From assembly GCF_014898815.1 (NCBI RefSeq), contig NW_026515523.1:1-64000 (forward strand): a DNA stretch of 64,000 nt, read 5' to 3'. Numbering within the stretch: position 1 is the stretch's first letter; every line of letters starts with the position of its first letter. Origin of the DNA: Panonychus citri. Taxonomy: Eukaryota > Arthropoda > Arachnida > Trombidiformes > Tetranychidae. Positions 37,501 through 51,392 of this stretch are shown here, piece by piece. A program made the position numbers and the translations under genes. The notes under the pieces were generated by a model. It ran no database searches and was not told the DNA's origin. It saw only the letters and a program-made list of their open reading frames with translations.

Positions 37501-39982
37501 GTGGAGATTTAACTGAAATCGGTGAAAGAGGAATCAATCTAAGTGGTGGACAAAAACAACGCATTAGTATTGCTCGAGCTGTCTATGCAAATTCTGATAT
37601 TTATCTTCTAGATGATCCACTGTCAGCCGTCGATGCTCATGTCGCTTCTTCGTTGTTTGATAAAGTCATTGGTCCAAACGGTTTATTGAAAAATAAGACT
37701 CGTATTCTGGTAACTCATCGTATTACATTTTTACCTCAAGTCGATGAGATAATTGTGATGAAAGATGGATCAGTATATGAGACTGGAAAATACGACGAAC
37801 TTATGTCCAAAAAGGGTCAATTCTATGACTTTATTGTTCAATATTTAGCAGAATCAGAGGCTCAAGATCAATTGGATGAAGATCCTGAAAAGATAAACCA
37901 AATGAAATCCAGTGTAAAGTCAGCATTAGAAGCACGACTATCATTGGATCGAACGCTATCAATTGGAGCTCTAAGTCGAAGTATAAGCCGCCAAAGTACA
38001 CAAACATCCAATGAAATATCGATTGATAGATCAAACTCAATGAAGATCGAAAAGTTCAAAGACCAATCAGAAAATGTTAACAAAGAAAAGCACAAAATTA
38101 TCGCTATCGAAACAGCAGAAACGGGATCAGTTGCTTTCCGAGTTTATTTTGAATTCTTCCAGGCGGTTGGTTTAGTCTCTATGGTGATCACATTTATATT
38201 GTACGTTATCTCGAGCATCTTGAACTTTGGTTACACTCTTTGGTTGACCGATTGGACTGAAGACCCAACGGCAGCCGCTGATTTCTCATCTAGACTTTAT
38301 CGTCTAAGCGTCTATGCTGCTCTTGGTATGGGTGGATCGTTGATCATTTTAATCAACGCACAGATCATTGCATTAGGATTCCTAAGTGGAGCTGCTTGGA
38401 TTCATAGCGAAATGTTGAATAAAATAATTCGAGCACCAATGAGCTTTTATGATACAACACCCATGGGAAGGATTCTCAACAGATTCACAAAAGATATTGA
38501 TAATGCTGATACAACGATCACTTTGAACTTTCGAGGTTTTTTCAACCATTGTTGCCGTCTTGCCATCTCAATTGTCGGTATTTGCACTCAGAGTATTTAT
38601 CTAGCAGTTGGGATAATAGTTGTTGGAATATTTTATTGCTTCGTTCAGGTGAGTATCAATTTTTGTCCTTCGAACTCTGAACTTTAACTGATCTCTTTTC
38701 CCATTTTCCAGAAATTTTACATTGCATCATCTCGACAGTTACGTCGCATAGAGTCAATTACACGATCACCGATCTATTCGCATTTTTCTGAGACAGTAAC
38801 GGGTTCGACAGTGATTCGATCCTATGCTGCATCAGAACGTTTTATTCATGAGTGTTACCGTCGAGTTGATATGAACCATTCATCATTATTCTTGAACATT
38901 GGTGCTTCTAGATGGCTTTCGATTAGACTTGAACTTTTGGGTAACTTGATCGTGACCTGTGTTGCGTTTGCGGCTGTTATATCTCGAGGCTCATCGACTG
39001 CGGGATCAACTGGTTTAGCTCTAAGTTACGCACTTCAAATAACATCAATTCTCAATCTTTTTATGACTTCATTTTCTAATATCGAGAACAATATTGTTTC
39101 CATTGAAAGATGCTTAGAGTTTACTAAAACTAAATCAGAGGTAAGAATTAAAAGACTCAGCATTTCAATTAGAAATTTCAACTCGTGCCAATGTTTCTTC
39201 AGGCTTCATGGGTAAATCACAGCAATCGACCGAGAAAATCATGGCCTGAAAATGGAAAGATTACCTTGAGAAACTATTCTACTCGTTATCGTCCTGGTCT
39301 TGATTTAGTCTTGAAACAAATCGACTGTACAATAAATCCAAATGAAAAGGTTGGAATCGTTGGCCGAACGGGCGCTGGTAAATCGTCATTCACATTGGCA
39401 CTATTTAGACTAATCGAACCAGTTGAAGGAACAATTCTTATCGACAATAAGGATATATCATCACTTGGTCTTCACGATTTACGATCACGATTGACGATAA
39501 TTCCACAAGACCCAGTTCTATTTTCCGCATCTCTAAGAGTAAATTTTGATCCATTCGAGAAATTTAATGACCAAGAAATCTGGAGATCCATTGAATTATC
39601 AGGTCTCAAAGAGTTTGTTTCATCACTGGAACAAGGACTTGACCATCCAATCGCTGAGGGAGGTGAAAATCTAAGTGTCGGTCAAAGGCAATTGGTCTGT
39701 TTAACTCGAGCTCTTTTGAGAAAAACTAAAATTCTTATACTCGATGAAGCAACAGCAGCCGTTGATGTAGAAACGGATGAATATATACAAGAAACGATTC
39801 GTCGTGAATTCAATGACTGTACAATTGTAACTATCGCTCATCGTCTTAATACCATCATGGATTATGATAAGATAATAGTTATGTCCGATGGAGAGATTGT
39901 TGAATTCGATAAACCTTCCAATCTATTGTCTAAACCAGAATCAATCTTTTATTCAATGGTAAAAGAAGCTAAATTAATCTGA
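34522..39982 (+). CDS. Full-length MRP1-like ABC transporter, subfamily C
   Basis: Eleven exons join in phase to 1495 codons: 34522-34557, 34638-34814, 34880-34999, 35067-35198, 35442-35573, 35763-36260, 36323-36784, 36867-37013, 37074-38648, 38712-39140, 39203-39982. Most introns are short, some only about 60 bp. The first five exons encode the extra N-terminal membrane domain TMD0 typical of long MRPs; exons 6-8 encode TMD1. NBD1 has Walker A GPIGSGKS (about 634-641), signature LSGGQ (about 724) and Walker B IYLLDDP, with Asp in place of the catalytic Glu as usual in ABCC. TMD2 follows, then NBD2 with Walker A GRTGAGKS (about 1290-1297), variant signature LSVGQ and Walker B ILDEA keeping the catalytic Glu. 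Relatives export glutathione, glucuronide and drug conjugates across the plasma membrane. The length matches human MRP1 (1531). Polyadenylation signal at 40051. A broken copy of NBD2 lies about 9.4 kb upstream. Confidence 0.95.
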
Positions 39983-40579
39983 GCATCACAATGAACTTTT
40001 GTGGTTCCAATTGAAATAATATCATGAATTCGTTTGAAGTTCATTAGTTCAATAAATAAGAAGCAATTGATAAAGATCCAAACTATTACTCTGTGTCTAC
40101 TTTTTCTCGTTGAATCGAATGACATGTAAATGATTAATAACGAATTCAAGTTGATTAAATTAGGATAATCACTATCGAAAAGTGCGACCTGGCTTATAAT
40201 ACTTATAGTGTATTACCATCAAGTATTAATAGAAATGTGAATGAGAAAATTTCAATGATAAATTGCTCATTGAAACTGATCAAGTACAACAAGTTTAAAA
40301 TTACCGATAGATAATTTTTATTATAAAACTTTTTCATATCACAAATTGAATTGTCAACTGTCATTCTTAATAACAATGCTTATTGTTAAGATTATCAGTG
40401 TATATTGAACTTAGATCATTTTTTCTCCATCGTCATGTAATAAATTAATTGATCGATCACAAGGTTGTTTGTAACTTTGCCTCGAAGTTTATGAGTGTGT
40501 AAATACTCAGTTTGAAAATGAACTTATTTGAGATTACTTGTTTCTTTCTCATTCGATTGTGTCTCATTCGGTTTTTCGG

Positions 40580-42213
40580 TTACCTGATTCTTAGGAATCG
40601 GTTCAAGAAATAGTGGGATATTGGCGAATGATTTGTGGAATATATTGGCCATAAAATCGATTCCTTTACAATTGGCTCGATAATTAATTCGATCATGGTA
40701 AGATTTTGAGATTGGTCCATAGATAAATTTGATTGGTGTTCCCCACGATGCATTGAATTAAATTTTTCAACAAACTCTTCAGAATTTTTGTTAATATCGC
40801 AACCACGAACATCAACTATCTCCAATCTTTTCCAATAATAAATAAGCTGACGAATATGGCAATCATTAAATGCACAGTTTCCTCGAATAGCGATTGATTT
40901 TATGTTCGGATATTTATGCAAAAAAGATCCAAGAGAGCTCCATGACTGAATTGATTCATCCTATTGAAGAGAAAAGGTCAAACATTTAAATTATCGTTTA
41001 CAAGTTAACGATTTCTTCATCAAATCGATACACTTACTTCATATTCGAGGACAATATCTTCCAGGTTAAAATTTTTCGAATGGTCCACAACTTGAAACTC
41101 CTTACAGTGGATAAAAGAAAGGAACAAACTTTTCAAAGATGGACAATTGTCAATGAGTAGCATGTAATGTTGATTATAATAATTCGTAATACCAAGTACG
41201 GCGATTTCCAGCATCTCAATGTTAGAAAAAGGTAGCCCATTGTATCCAACAAGAGTATCAGCTGAAATGAAAAAGATTTCAAGAGAAAATTAAAATCGAT
41301 TGATCAAATCAAGAAGAGAAAAGAATACGGAAATTTCTGAGACAATCAACTAATTGTTTACCTCTATAGTACTCAATGTGTAATCGTTTGATGTTTTCCA
41401 TTTGAGGTAAAACAACCCAAAGCTCCTTACAAACAGTTTCGATTATCAATTGACGATAATCATTTTCTTCACCACTGTCCGACCTCATGCTCTCAATAAC
41501 TGCAGTTGAAACTGCATGACGATTAAGCTTCGAGGGAAATGGATAATTAAACCAAACACCGATCACATCAGGTCGACAAGCGAAAATGTCCCTTAAAATG
41601 TAGGCAGCGGGTCCACAGGCATCATGAATTTCCAATACCTTTTTTTATGAGGTTTGATGAGAGAAAATGTATTGAAAAAAATTAGAATTACCAATTGGAA
41701 ATATTATTAACAATATATAGATAAATAATCAATAAAGGTAAACACAAATTAACTAACCTTTAATCGTGGTAAATTTTTCACATAAGACATTAAACTATTA
41801 CGATCTCTTGTCTGGTAAAATAATGCATCTTTCTTGATTATTGTCTCACCTAAAGAAACAAATAGTCTCATATAGTAATTGTAAGATAATAAATTGACAA
41901 TTAGCTAGATGAAAAGATCAATTTACCATGTTCCTCTGGAGAGACATAAATCAAATAGTTAACTTGTGAAAGTCTCGAACAAGCCAAGTGATACAATCGC
42001 CTGCAAACTGTAAAATTTACACGGAAAGAGAGAGAGAGAAAAATTTAAATAATTACAATACAAGAATCATCATTACAATTTGTACAAAATTTTAAAGAAA
42101 CAGACAAAATTGATTAGATAATTACCGGTGCTTAAACTGAGGACATCGGAAACCAGAGAGATTTTAGATACAATAATGTCAAGTATTTCATTTGGTAGTT
42201 TATCGAAAGTCAT
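40580..42213 (-). CDS. F-box protein with leucine-rich C-terminal region
   Basis: Six minus-strand exons in transcription order, 42213-42126, 42007-41927, 41849-41758, 41638-41362, 41261-41038 and 40960-40580, join in phase to 380 residues. The N-terminus is an F-box (FDKLPNEILDIIVSKISLVSDVLSLS, then VCRRLYHLA across the first intron), which binds Skp1 in SCF ubiquitin ligases. The remainder has loosely spaced leucine-rich segments (LPRLKVLEIHD, MENIKRLHIEYY, CPSLKSLFLSFI, YPNIKSIAIRG, WKRLEIVDVRG), so a substrate-binding LRR array is inferred. The start ATG at 42213 was chosen because no acceptor lies between it and the upstream ATG at 42287. I do not recognise a specific orthologue; arthropods carry many lineage-specific F-box/LRR genes. 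Confidence 0.85.
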
Positions 42214-43407
42214 GATTACCAAATTAACCAGTAATTGAACACAAATTAGACAAATAGATTACCACTGACAGAGGAAAATGAGTCCATTGTTTTGAGAAAA
42301 GGTTACAAGTTGAATGAGAAGAACCAGAAGAGATAGAAAGAGAAAGAGAAAGAAAAAGATCACAATTGAATATTCATATTTAACTTAATAGAGATGAATC
42401 AATTCACCAGAATTGCAGTAACATAATAAATAGATAAATAAATTTAAAATGAGAATAAATAATTAATAAATCAACTGTCAAAATAATAATTAAGAAAACA
42501 ATAAATGTAAACAAGCAGAAAGGAAAGTAAATTTTTCCCCTTTCAGGGTTTTCCCTTTTTGGGTTTTCGTTGCCATGGTGATGACAATTCATGGCTCCAA
42601 TTTTGATTCTGTAAAGGAAATGATCATTTAAGGGCTAAAAATGTGACCTTTTCATTCAGTACTTATGACTTTGTGTACTCGCAAGGTCACAGAAATGAAG
42701 CCCAAATTTACACGTGTATTACATTTTCTCAGATCCACCAAGAACTTTAGAGAAAATCGAGTTCAAAGTTGAAACTTCGAGTTGATTTTCCTCGGCAATG
42801 AGAATGCGACTCCAAAGTTTTCACTTGTTCGAGTTGAGTTTCCATTCGTTGAGTTAAATTCAGAGTGAAACTCTACTAACAATTAATAACTTGATCATCT
42901 TTTAGATGTCACCAATGATCTTGAGCATAGAAATTTGTTTTTCTCAATCATAACAATTGAGTATTAGAATTTACTACCAGGTGAAACATTCACATGCGTA
43001 ATCAACTCTTTTCAAGAAATTAAATCAACTCGATGTTAGTTTCAATCCATAAGAGTATCAAGTAACTTAAGTCTTTATCTCAGTGTGAAAGATCAAACTT
43101 TGAACATATCAATCGGATAAAATTTGCTCGATGCTCGAAATTTTCTAGTAAATTGATTTTCAAATGAATGAAGACAAAAAAGAATCTAAATCAATGAGGA
43201 TAAAAGTTCGTAAATGTTAATATATTTTCCATCTATTGAAATAATATTATTCATAAACTCTTTGAATATTATGAAAGCTCGAACATTGGATCGTTAATAC
43301 TTTTAAAATTCGTTTGCGTCTTCGTCAATTTCGTAAAGCTTTTGCTCGAAAATTGTTTTGAATTGAATTTATGATTGATACTCATGTGAAGCTTCATAAA
43401 TGTACCA
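42214..43407. other. Intergenic region between divergent F-box and SLC7 genes
   Basis: About 1.2 kb that must hold both promoters, because the genes point away from each other. It includes a 14-codon upstream ORF of the F-box leader (42287-42246, minus). No TATA box stands out. Confidence 0.5.
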
Positions 43408-45630
43408 ATGAGCGATTCTTTTATTGGAGTATTCAAAGTCTTTGGAAGGCGTAAGAACACTTTCCAGGAAGGAAGTGACATTAAGATGACTCGAAATCTT
43501 TTCATCATTGACATAACGTGTCTTGGTGAGTATCCATTCATTTGGTATCTCTCTTTCTCTATCTGTATGTTACATTATTTTATCTTTAATTGATTAGGAT
43601 TATCAACCACCATTGGAACCGGTATATTCACTTTGCTTGCTCATGCTGCTAAACATGAAACTGGACCTTCAGTTGTCCTTAGTTTCCTGATTGCCGCAGT
43701 GGCCTCGTGTCTCGGAGGTGAGTAACAGAAAGTTCATATTTTTTTTTGCTATTCCTCTGATAATGATGATGATAAATTAATATTGATTTTGTTTTGTTTT
43801 GATAAATTCTCTTTTTCTCTGTTTGCCATTTTTCTCAAGGTCTTTGCTATTCTGAGCTTTCAAGCAGATTCCCTGAAGGTGGTCCAAGTTATGTTTATCT
43901 CTATGCTACTCTCGGTGAGATATGGGCTTTTTTCATTGGATGGTCCATGATATTTGAATATTCAATAGCCAGTTCTCTAGCAGCTAAATCATTAACTTCA
44001 TACCTTAATAATATAACTAATGGAACACTGACCAATATTTTTCACATACAAACTTCATCTTTCTCAATTTTACCTGGATTCGAGGGTCACTCTCTTGACC
44101 TTTCCTCTGCAATTATAATCATCTCCGCTGGAGCCTTACTTTACTTAGATTTGAAGGTAATCAATTAAATATTACTTTGAAAAAATTATCGATCAGTAGG
44201 CAAATCAACATCGAAGATGAAAGTTTTACTTATGTACAAGTTTCATCGAACCAAATTTTATAACTCGACTAACGAATTGATTCCCTAAAATTATCCGCTC
44301 GTTCGTTCTGAGCCACTTTAAATCTACTCAATAATTGAATGAATTTTTGTTCCATTATCAGTTATCCTGTCTAATAAACAATGTTTTGGTCTTCGTTTGT
44401 TCAATGGTCATCGCTGGTATTGTTATGGTCGCACTGTCTGATATGGACCCTGAAAACTGGACTGCAGGGGCTGGATTTTTCCCCAACGGTGTCAATGGGG
44501 TAATTACAATTTTCTTTTCCAATTTTTATCCTTTTATTACCTTATCATTTTCCACTTATCAATATATTTCATTAACTCCATTCTCATTGTCATTAACTTT
44601 TTCTCCGAATATTATTTTCTATTTTTATACAGATTTTCTCGGCTGCCTCATTGTGTTTTTTTGCGTTCCATGGATATGATATAATCGCGAGTATAGCCGG
44701 AGAAACCTCACATCGTATTCGTATTGTGCCTGTTGGTATTAGTTTAGCTTTTCTACTTGGACTTGTGGCCTGTTTTTCCTCTTCGGTTGCAATAACCCTA
44801 CTCGTTCCCTATTCGTTAATGAATGATAATGCGCCAATTATACAGGTAAGTTTCTAATGATTGAGAATAAATAGTTTTTCCATTTAAAAACTGTGAAAAT
44901 ATTAAGGAGAGAAAAATATATCACCGAATATATTACCACAAATGATTCGTATCAAATTGACATGTTATCTGACAAAAATATCGTAGCAAATTGGATAAGT
45001 AGTTTTCTAGTTGATATTGATAATCTTTTGACTCATTTCGTCGATATCGAAATATTAATAATAAGTAAACTGAGGTTTTCTAAATCAAATCTATTAGTTT
45101 GATGAAAAGATAATTTTCCAAAAAAAAATAAAGAAATCGAGACAAAGAGAGACTATAATCAATCGATTTTCAATTTATATCATTGAGATTTTTATTCTCT
45201 ATTTCTATTGCTGAATATTTAAAATGTTATCGAATCCAATCTGCTCAGAAAGTAAAAGAAATAGAGGATTGGATACTCGATCACTGGGAGTTGAGAATAT
45301 CTTTAAATGTATAAGGATAACGCAAGCGAATATGAACAAAAATATTCAGATATGATTTACCAATGAAATGAATAACATGAGAAAGCTGAATATATATGAA
45401 TAGTAAAGAATGATTATCATTTTAAATATTACAATTGTTATCGATGCTGTTACTTTTTTTTACTCAGGATTTTAGTAACAACGATGATGCTGGTAAGTTT
45501 TTTTGGTTTCCAATGACATGAAGGAGTTAAGGTTAAGCATGAAAAGATTTCATTGCTTAGTATCATCGCTTTTCTTGATTTAAAAGAAAGAAAGATTTAT
45601 TAATAGGAAGAGAAGATATTTTCACCTTTA

Positions 45631-45665
<35 letters not shown>

Positions 45666-47280
45666 TTCCTTTCGCACTTTTGATATACAATGAGAAAGAT
45701 ATTGAAGAGGAGAAAAATAATCCGGATGATTGGTTCAATGATTTTCACTCGAAATTGTTATATTGATAAAGAAGAAGGAAAAATCGAAAAGAGAAAACAA
45801 AAAGATAATGTAACTTATATATACGAATCAGGAATGAAAATATTTTTCGCAAGACGATGTGAAGATGATGAGATGAAAGAGTAAATCTCATATTATTAGA
45901 AGAGAAAATTGTTACCAGTAGCATAATCTTTAAGAGAAAACGAAAGGATGAGAATAGAAAAAAATGACACAAATGGTTATCATTTTCTTTTTTTTTCACC
46001 AACATTTCTCTCATTATTTTGGATTGTAAATCTCTCATCCCCTGATCGACTAATCTGACAATATTATTAATTGACCACAATCAATGGACCAAATAGATTG
46101 ATCAACACTCATTGAACTCTCGTGAAAATGACAGAAAATTGTGTGTGAACTTGATAAAACTTTGGCGTTTCAATGAAATTCATTCAATAATAATAAGAAA
46201 AATCTAAGATGGATGAGAAAATCTACTTTCTTTTCACAGGCTATTAACTCAATTTTTGTCTTTATTCTTGGCATTTATAGACATTCACAATTCGTGGGTA
46301 TGATTCAATGAAGTATCTTGTCATCATCGGAGCAACAAGTGGTCTCTATGCATCAATCATCGCCACTCTATTGGGTCTCTCTCGTTTAATATTCACCATG
46401 TCCTCGGATGGTTTACTTCCGGGTAAACTGTCAGCATACAATTCAACCAAAGGAACCACAACCATTGCCACTCTTTTCGCCCTCCTATTATCATCCATCG
46501 TTGCCTTAACGGTTCAAAGTTCAACCCTATTCCTATGGCTTGGAATGGGCTCCCTGTTATCTTACATGTTTGTCTCCATAGCGATTCTATCACTTCGCTA
46601 CGGTTTATCTGAGCAACTTGCAATTGAATCAAGTGAACTAATCAACAGCGATTCTGTCAACGATTCATCAGCATTATCATCAGCATCAATTTCACCAGCG
46701 ACAACAGCCTTGACCATGGCTACTGAGACTAATCATTTAAACCAATGTCTCGAATGTTCAAATCATCATCATCAACTTAATTCCAACTATTACAATGGAT
46801 CATCTATTGATTTAATTAATCGACAGTTAATGATTAAAAATTATCAAACTTGTTCATCAATTAATAGAGGGAAAATGTCTCGTGCTAACGATAATCATGA
46901 AAAGCAACTTTCTCATCCTCATAACCTTTTACCTCGTTCATTTAGTGATTGTTTAATTACTCATCGTGCTTTTACCTGTGATACCAATAAATGTGACCTT
47001 TGTATGGGTCGACCTTGCCTCAAGCCGAATCGAACCTTCATCAAAGGAGCCAAAATGTATGGAACTACGGATAAACCTAAAGAAATGACCGTTAACTTAT
47101 TATCTGAGAATAAGTTTATCACATCGATACCAAATGAAGTAAATTTATCAGAATCAAGGTCACTTGTTGCACAAGAATCTACAGGATTAGGAATTAGTGT
47201 TGATGATAATACTACCACCAAGAATAACCATAAGGAGTATGATAACTCACCTAATGAAAAAAGTGCTCAAAAAGTTTCTG
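43408..47280 (+). CDS. SLC7 cationic amino acid transporter-like protein (3' end unresolved)
   Basis: Exons 43408-43525, 43598-43717, 43840-44156, 44362-44499, 44633-44845 and 46281-47280 join in phase to about 635 residues and end at a donor (phase 1). The order of motifs follows the CAT family: short polar N-terminus, then LGLSTTIGTGIFTLLAH (helix 1, substrate backbone site), SFLIAAVASCLGGLCYSEL, FPEGGPSYVYLYATLGEIWAFFIGW, FFAFHGYDIIASIAGE (helix 6) and SRLIFTMSSDGLLP. About nine or ten hydrophobic segments are visible. A long hydrophilic loop of about 190 residues follows, rich in Ser, Asn and His, with a small Cys cluster. CAT proteins normally have four more helices after this loop; those exons are not recognised. 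Expected role: amino acid uptake at the plasma membrane. The intron between exons 5 and 6 (1.4 kb) holds a CT array. Confidence 0.8.
45634..45661. repeat. (TC)n microsatellite
   Basis: Nearly pure TC run inside the SLC7 intron. Confidence 0.9.
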
Positions 47281-48167
47281 GTAAGTGGAAACAATTATAT
47301 ACATATTAATAAATAATCCACAGAGATTTATATTATATAAATTATTACCATTGAGTAAATAAGTTATCAGAAAATAAAAACCGTTATCTTCATCAATGTT
47401 TAATGAATAAAAAGTAATACTTTCATTTTGATTAGTTTCGATATCTGATTCTAAATGTAACACATGAATGGTATCATGTTGATGTCTGTTAAAGATAAAA
47501 GTAAATCAGAATAGCAATCATGGTGATGATCAGAAATCATTTGAAAGTGATGAATAAAAATTGAAATGATAAAAAGTAAAAGCTTCTGGCTAAAAGTCTA
47601 TCAGGATAAGTATTGTAGCGAAAATGGAGAAAACCTATTATCTAACAATGGAAATAATAAAGAGAATCCATTCAGAAGATTTTCTATCAATTTTTTTTTC
47701 TTTTTGACCTTTTTATAGTTTTTTCTCTTTTTTTCTGCTGATCTCATCTGAAAATCTCTTTCATTCTTAAATGAATCTTTTCTCTCTTTCCATATCTATC
47801 CTATTCCAATCCATTTGAAATTGAAAAGATTCCGTAATGATTTAATAGTAAACGACTTTCCGATTCTTGAGAAGAAGAAAAAAGAAACTGAATGAATCTT
47901 TTTCTCATTGCCACGCTCTCAATCCCACTCCAACTGATACTTCACACTTGGAACTTCAATTTTTCAATACTTCACATGATACTTATGTTAACTCTTGAAA
48001 TCGATGAGAATGAATTTTTTTCCCTCTTGTTTTAACCTTTAAACTTGACAATACAACTATCAATAACCCTCTCCATCACATAGATGATGAATCTCACAAC
48101 TTGATCATCATTATTGTCCACAAACTGGTAAACCCAATCATCATCATCATCATCATCATTTTTTCAG

Positions 48168-48301
48168 CTTATTTTTCACTTGATCAAATGTTAATCTGTA
48201 TTTTTGGAATCCCTTTGACCTTGAGAAAATACATCAATCCAGAATTGATGGAAAAATCAATGAAAGATCAACAATTTTATAACCAACAGGGAAAAAGTTA
48301 A
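48168..48301 (+). CDS. Candidate downstream exon of the SLC7 gene
   Basis: A pyrimidine-rich tract ending in TTTTTTCAG precedes 48168, and the phase fits the donor at 47280. The frame stays open for 44 codons to a TAA at 48299-48301 and includes one short hydrophobic stretch. It has no recognised similarity to the CAT C-terminus and may be chance. Confidence 0.25.
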
Positions 48302-50164
48302 TGTCTAAAATTTTGACAGAAAATATTTTTTATATCAAAAACTTTCATTTACCTTGAAACTTATCAATACAAGATCTTATTTCCCTTTCATCATGTATCA
48401 TACTAAACCATGATGGTATCATCGCTATGGGAGCATAAAAACTTCACCTTTCAACCAAATATTACTCCACAGAACTTGATATTTCATCACAAGTTGATGA
48501 TATCTGATTTTCCTGAATGAATAGTACAAAAATCAAAAATTTACTCTGTAAAAAAACTGAGAGAACTGTAATTTGTCTCATCACTTGAGGTGACATAAAA
48601 TTATGTATCATTCAGTTGTTTTTTTATAACAACCACCCTGAAAGTTTATATATACATATCCTGGAAACAGAGTTTCATTTTGGAACGACAATAAAATTGA
48701 ATACAAGAATTACTTTTCAGATGATAATAATTTAAAGTTTTCAAGTTGACAGATTCACGAAAATATTGATATTGTAATGATACTTGAATGAACAATGCAA
48801 ATAATGGTAGAGGAGATTCAGGATTAACATTGAAGTGATATTATCATGATAAAATCATGGAGGAAAATGGGAGTTTTATATCTGGTTGACAGGTTAATTA
48901 CAAAGTATGACTAAAAATTGAAGGTAAATTGAAACAATGACAATTGTTTAGTATTGTCTTTGGAAAACATTTCCATTGGTTTCTGTTAAAGCTCATGTTA
49001 CAATGTAAATTAATGTATGTAAATATTATTAATATTGTTTCAAATTTTATCCTCATCTTCATGATCAACATGCATGAATATTTATCATGCAACACATTGA
49101 CAATAAGCTATTGTCATAAAAGGTAAAGATTTACTGGAATATTTCAAATATTCAATGGAAATACTTGACATGTAAAAATTTTGTTGATTTAAATGTGAAT
49201 ACGATGAATTGTGCTCATTGTTTATCAGAATATGTGTACATACATGATGATTCAGAAAGTTCTGATATTTTTACCTTGAATCGAAAATTCAATTAGTCTT
49301 ATTTTCAAACATTATCAAGTTATTATCTTGGAATATCAGTAAGTTCTGATAATCCTTTTAGATTTAAAAAACTTGCTCTTCCTTTTCACCCTGAAATGAG
49401 CTGGAAAATAAGAGATTAAATCATGTAAACAAAGGTGTAATTGTTTAATTGCTTTTATTGTTCAATACGATTAATGAATCCATGCTCTGATTGTTGAAGC
49501 TCCAATGAATTTCATTAGTTTCCATGTATTAATAGTTTTACAGGCATAATGATGAACCAAATGTTCATTTTCATGATAGTAATAATGATCAACTTTAATG
49601 TAATACAAATGTATATATAATACAAATTGAAGGAAAATAATGATTGTCTCTCATCATTATTGTTATTTTTTTCATTCAACCTGATGATTCCTATTGATTG
49701 ACCTGGAAAATTTATATTACGTAGTTTTATGTGTGTTTATATGTGTACATGAATAAATGATTGGATGAACATGATTATCATGAAATCGTGATGATAATCA
49801 GAATAGAAAAGGTGTAAGAATATATTTATACTGAAAACGTTTGTAATACAATCAACAAGAATCACTTAGAAGATAGAAATGAATTGATGCACTTTCGATG
49901 TTCGAAATTGGTTCAATAGATTATTGAAATGTAATTTGGCTTCGATACCAATAGATTTACTTACAACTTGAAGAAGAAGATATTCAAAGTATCGCTAATA
50001 AGACTAATAGTTTGAGACAAATAACAAGTCAAAGAGAAAAGTAAAAGATATATAATAATAATAACACATACTGGACGCAAAGGTGAACATAACACCAAAG
50101 AAAGTTTGACAATATAAATGACAATTAGAGGAATATATTAAATCTCATGAGATGTTCATTAAAA

Positions 50165-50167
<3 letters not shown>

Positions 50168-50200
<33 letters not shown>
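50168..50200. repeat. (GA)n microsatellite
   Basis: Pure GA array of about 33 bp. Confidence 0.95.
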
Positions 50201-50202
<2 letters not shown>

Positions 50203-51308
50203 AGACAGAGACTGAGAGTCAATATTCAGATATTTATGTTGGAATGAACTTTTTGCTTCTCATTGATCGACCATCTATTGGTCTTACTCTTATTCAGACA
50301 TAAAGCTCAACAATTCTGAGAGTGAAAGAGTTGTAAAGATGAGTGAATCTTGATTGGTTCCACTAATTGGAATGAAGATGCGAAACTTTTTCTTTTTTCT
50401 TATTCTTTCAATATAATATTACTACTAATTGTACACTTCTCGATTCGATGCCTCATTGACTCTTACTGTTCTCATCAACTAAATCTCATAATCAACTTTT
50501 TCATATAATCATAAAGCATCAGTAAATCGTTTGAGTGTTTGGACCACTTATCACAAGTAAACAACAATTAGTCTAATATATTTAATCACTATCCCTTTAT
50601 TACACATGACTTTCTCGTGTGCAATCAAATTGACTCAATAATGAAACTTTTTTACGGTAAAATGATTAATAAACATCAGGATGATTAGTGTATTAAGCAA
50701 TTGCCAATACCACTCATAATAAGAAAGTTATTTATGCAAATTTCAATCGTTGTTTTGTTTTTGTAAAATAATATTTACAATAAACGAAGACTTGATTATG
50801 TTTAATCAAGAAAATCAATGGAAAGCTATTATAATTAATTGGAGTTAATCAATTTATCCATATACGTTGAAATTGTGTTGAGTAAAAATTAGTTTATTTG
50901 TACGTGTAGAAAGAGACAGGATTAGTTTTAGCAATTTGTATCGAGTTGAATGTACAGTTACTTGTTGTTATCTTTGTGATTAATTGGCTGGTATTTCATT
51001 GAACTGATTGTCTTTTGGGTATTAATTAGTAGTCATTGTTAATGAGTAGGAAAAAGAAGCAAAATTAAAGTCCACTGATTAGCTTGGATACTGATTAATC
51101 TGTGTTCTAACTTTCAATGATTTACAAAGTTACAATTGCCATTTAGATTTGACGACGATGCTGATAATCAACAATAAAAGTAATTCAAATGAATAAAATA
51201 AACTGAAGAATTGATTGATTTAAATGAGATTGTAAATATTACATTTTACTTTATCGGTTTTAAAAATATCCAAACAATAATCATGATAAATGGTGAATAC
51301 AAACAGAA

Positions 51309-51312
51309 AGAG

Positions 51313-51389
<77 letters not shown>
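51309..51389. repeat. Compound (GATA)n-(GA)n microsatellite
   Basis: About 20 bp of GATA units pass directly into about 58 bp of GA. Confidence 0.95.

Positions 51390-51392
<3 letters not shown>

Noticed and set aside
43269..43541. Minus-strand ORF over the SLC7 first exon
   Set aside because: Antisense shadow of a well-supported exon.
51309..51389. CRISPR-like or satellite array
   Set aside because: Simple GATA/GA microsatellite without spacers, in a eukaryotic genome.
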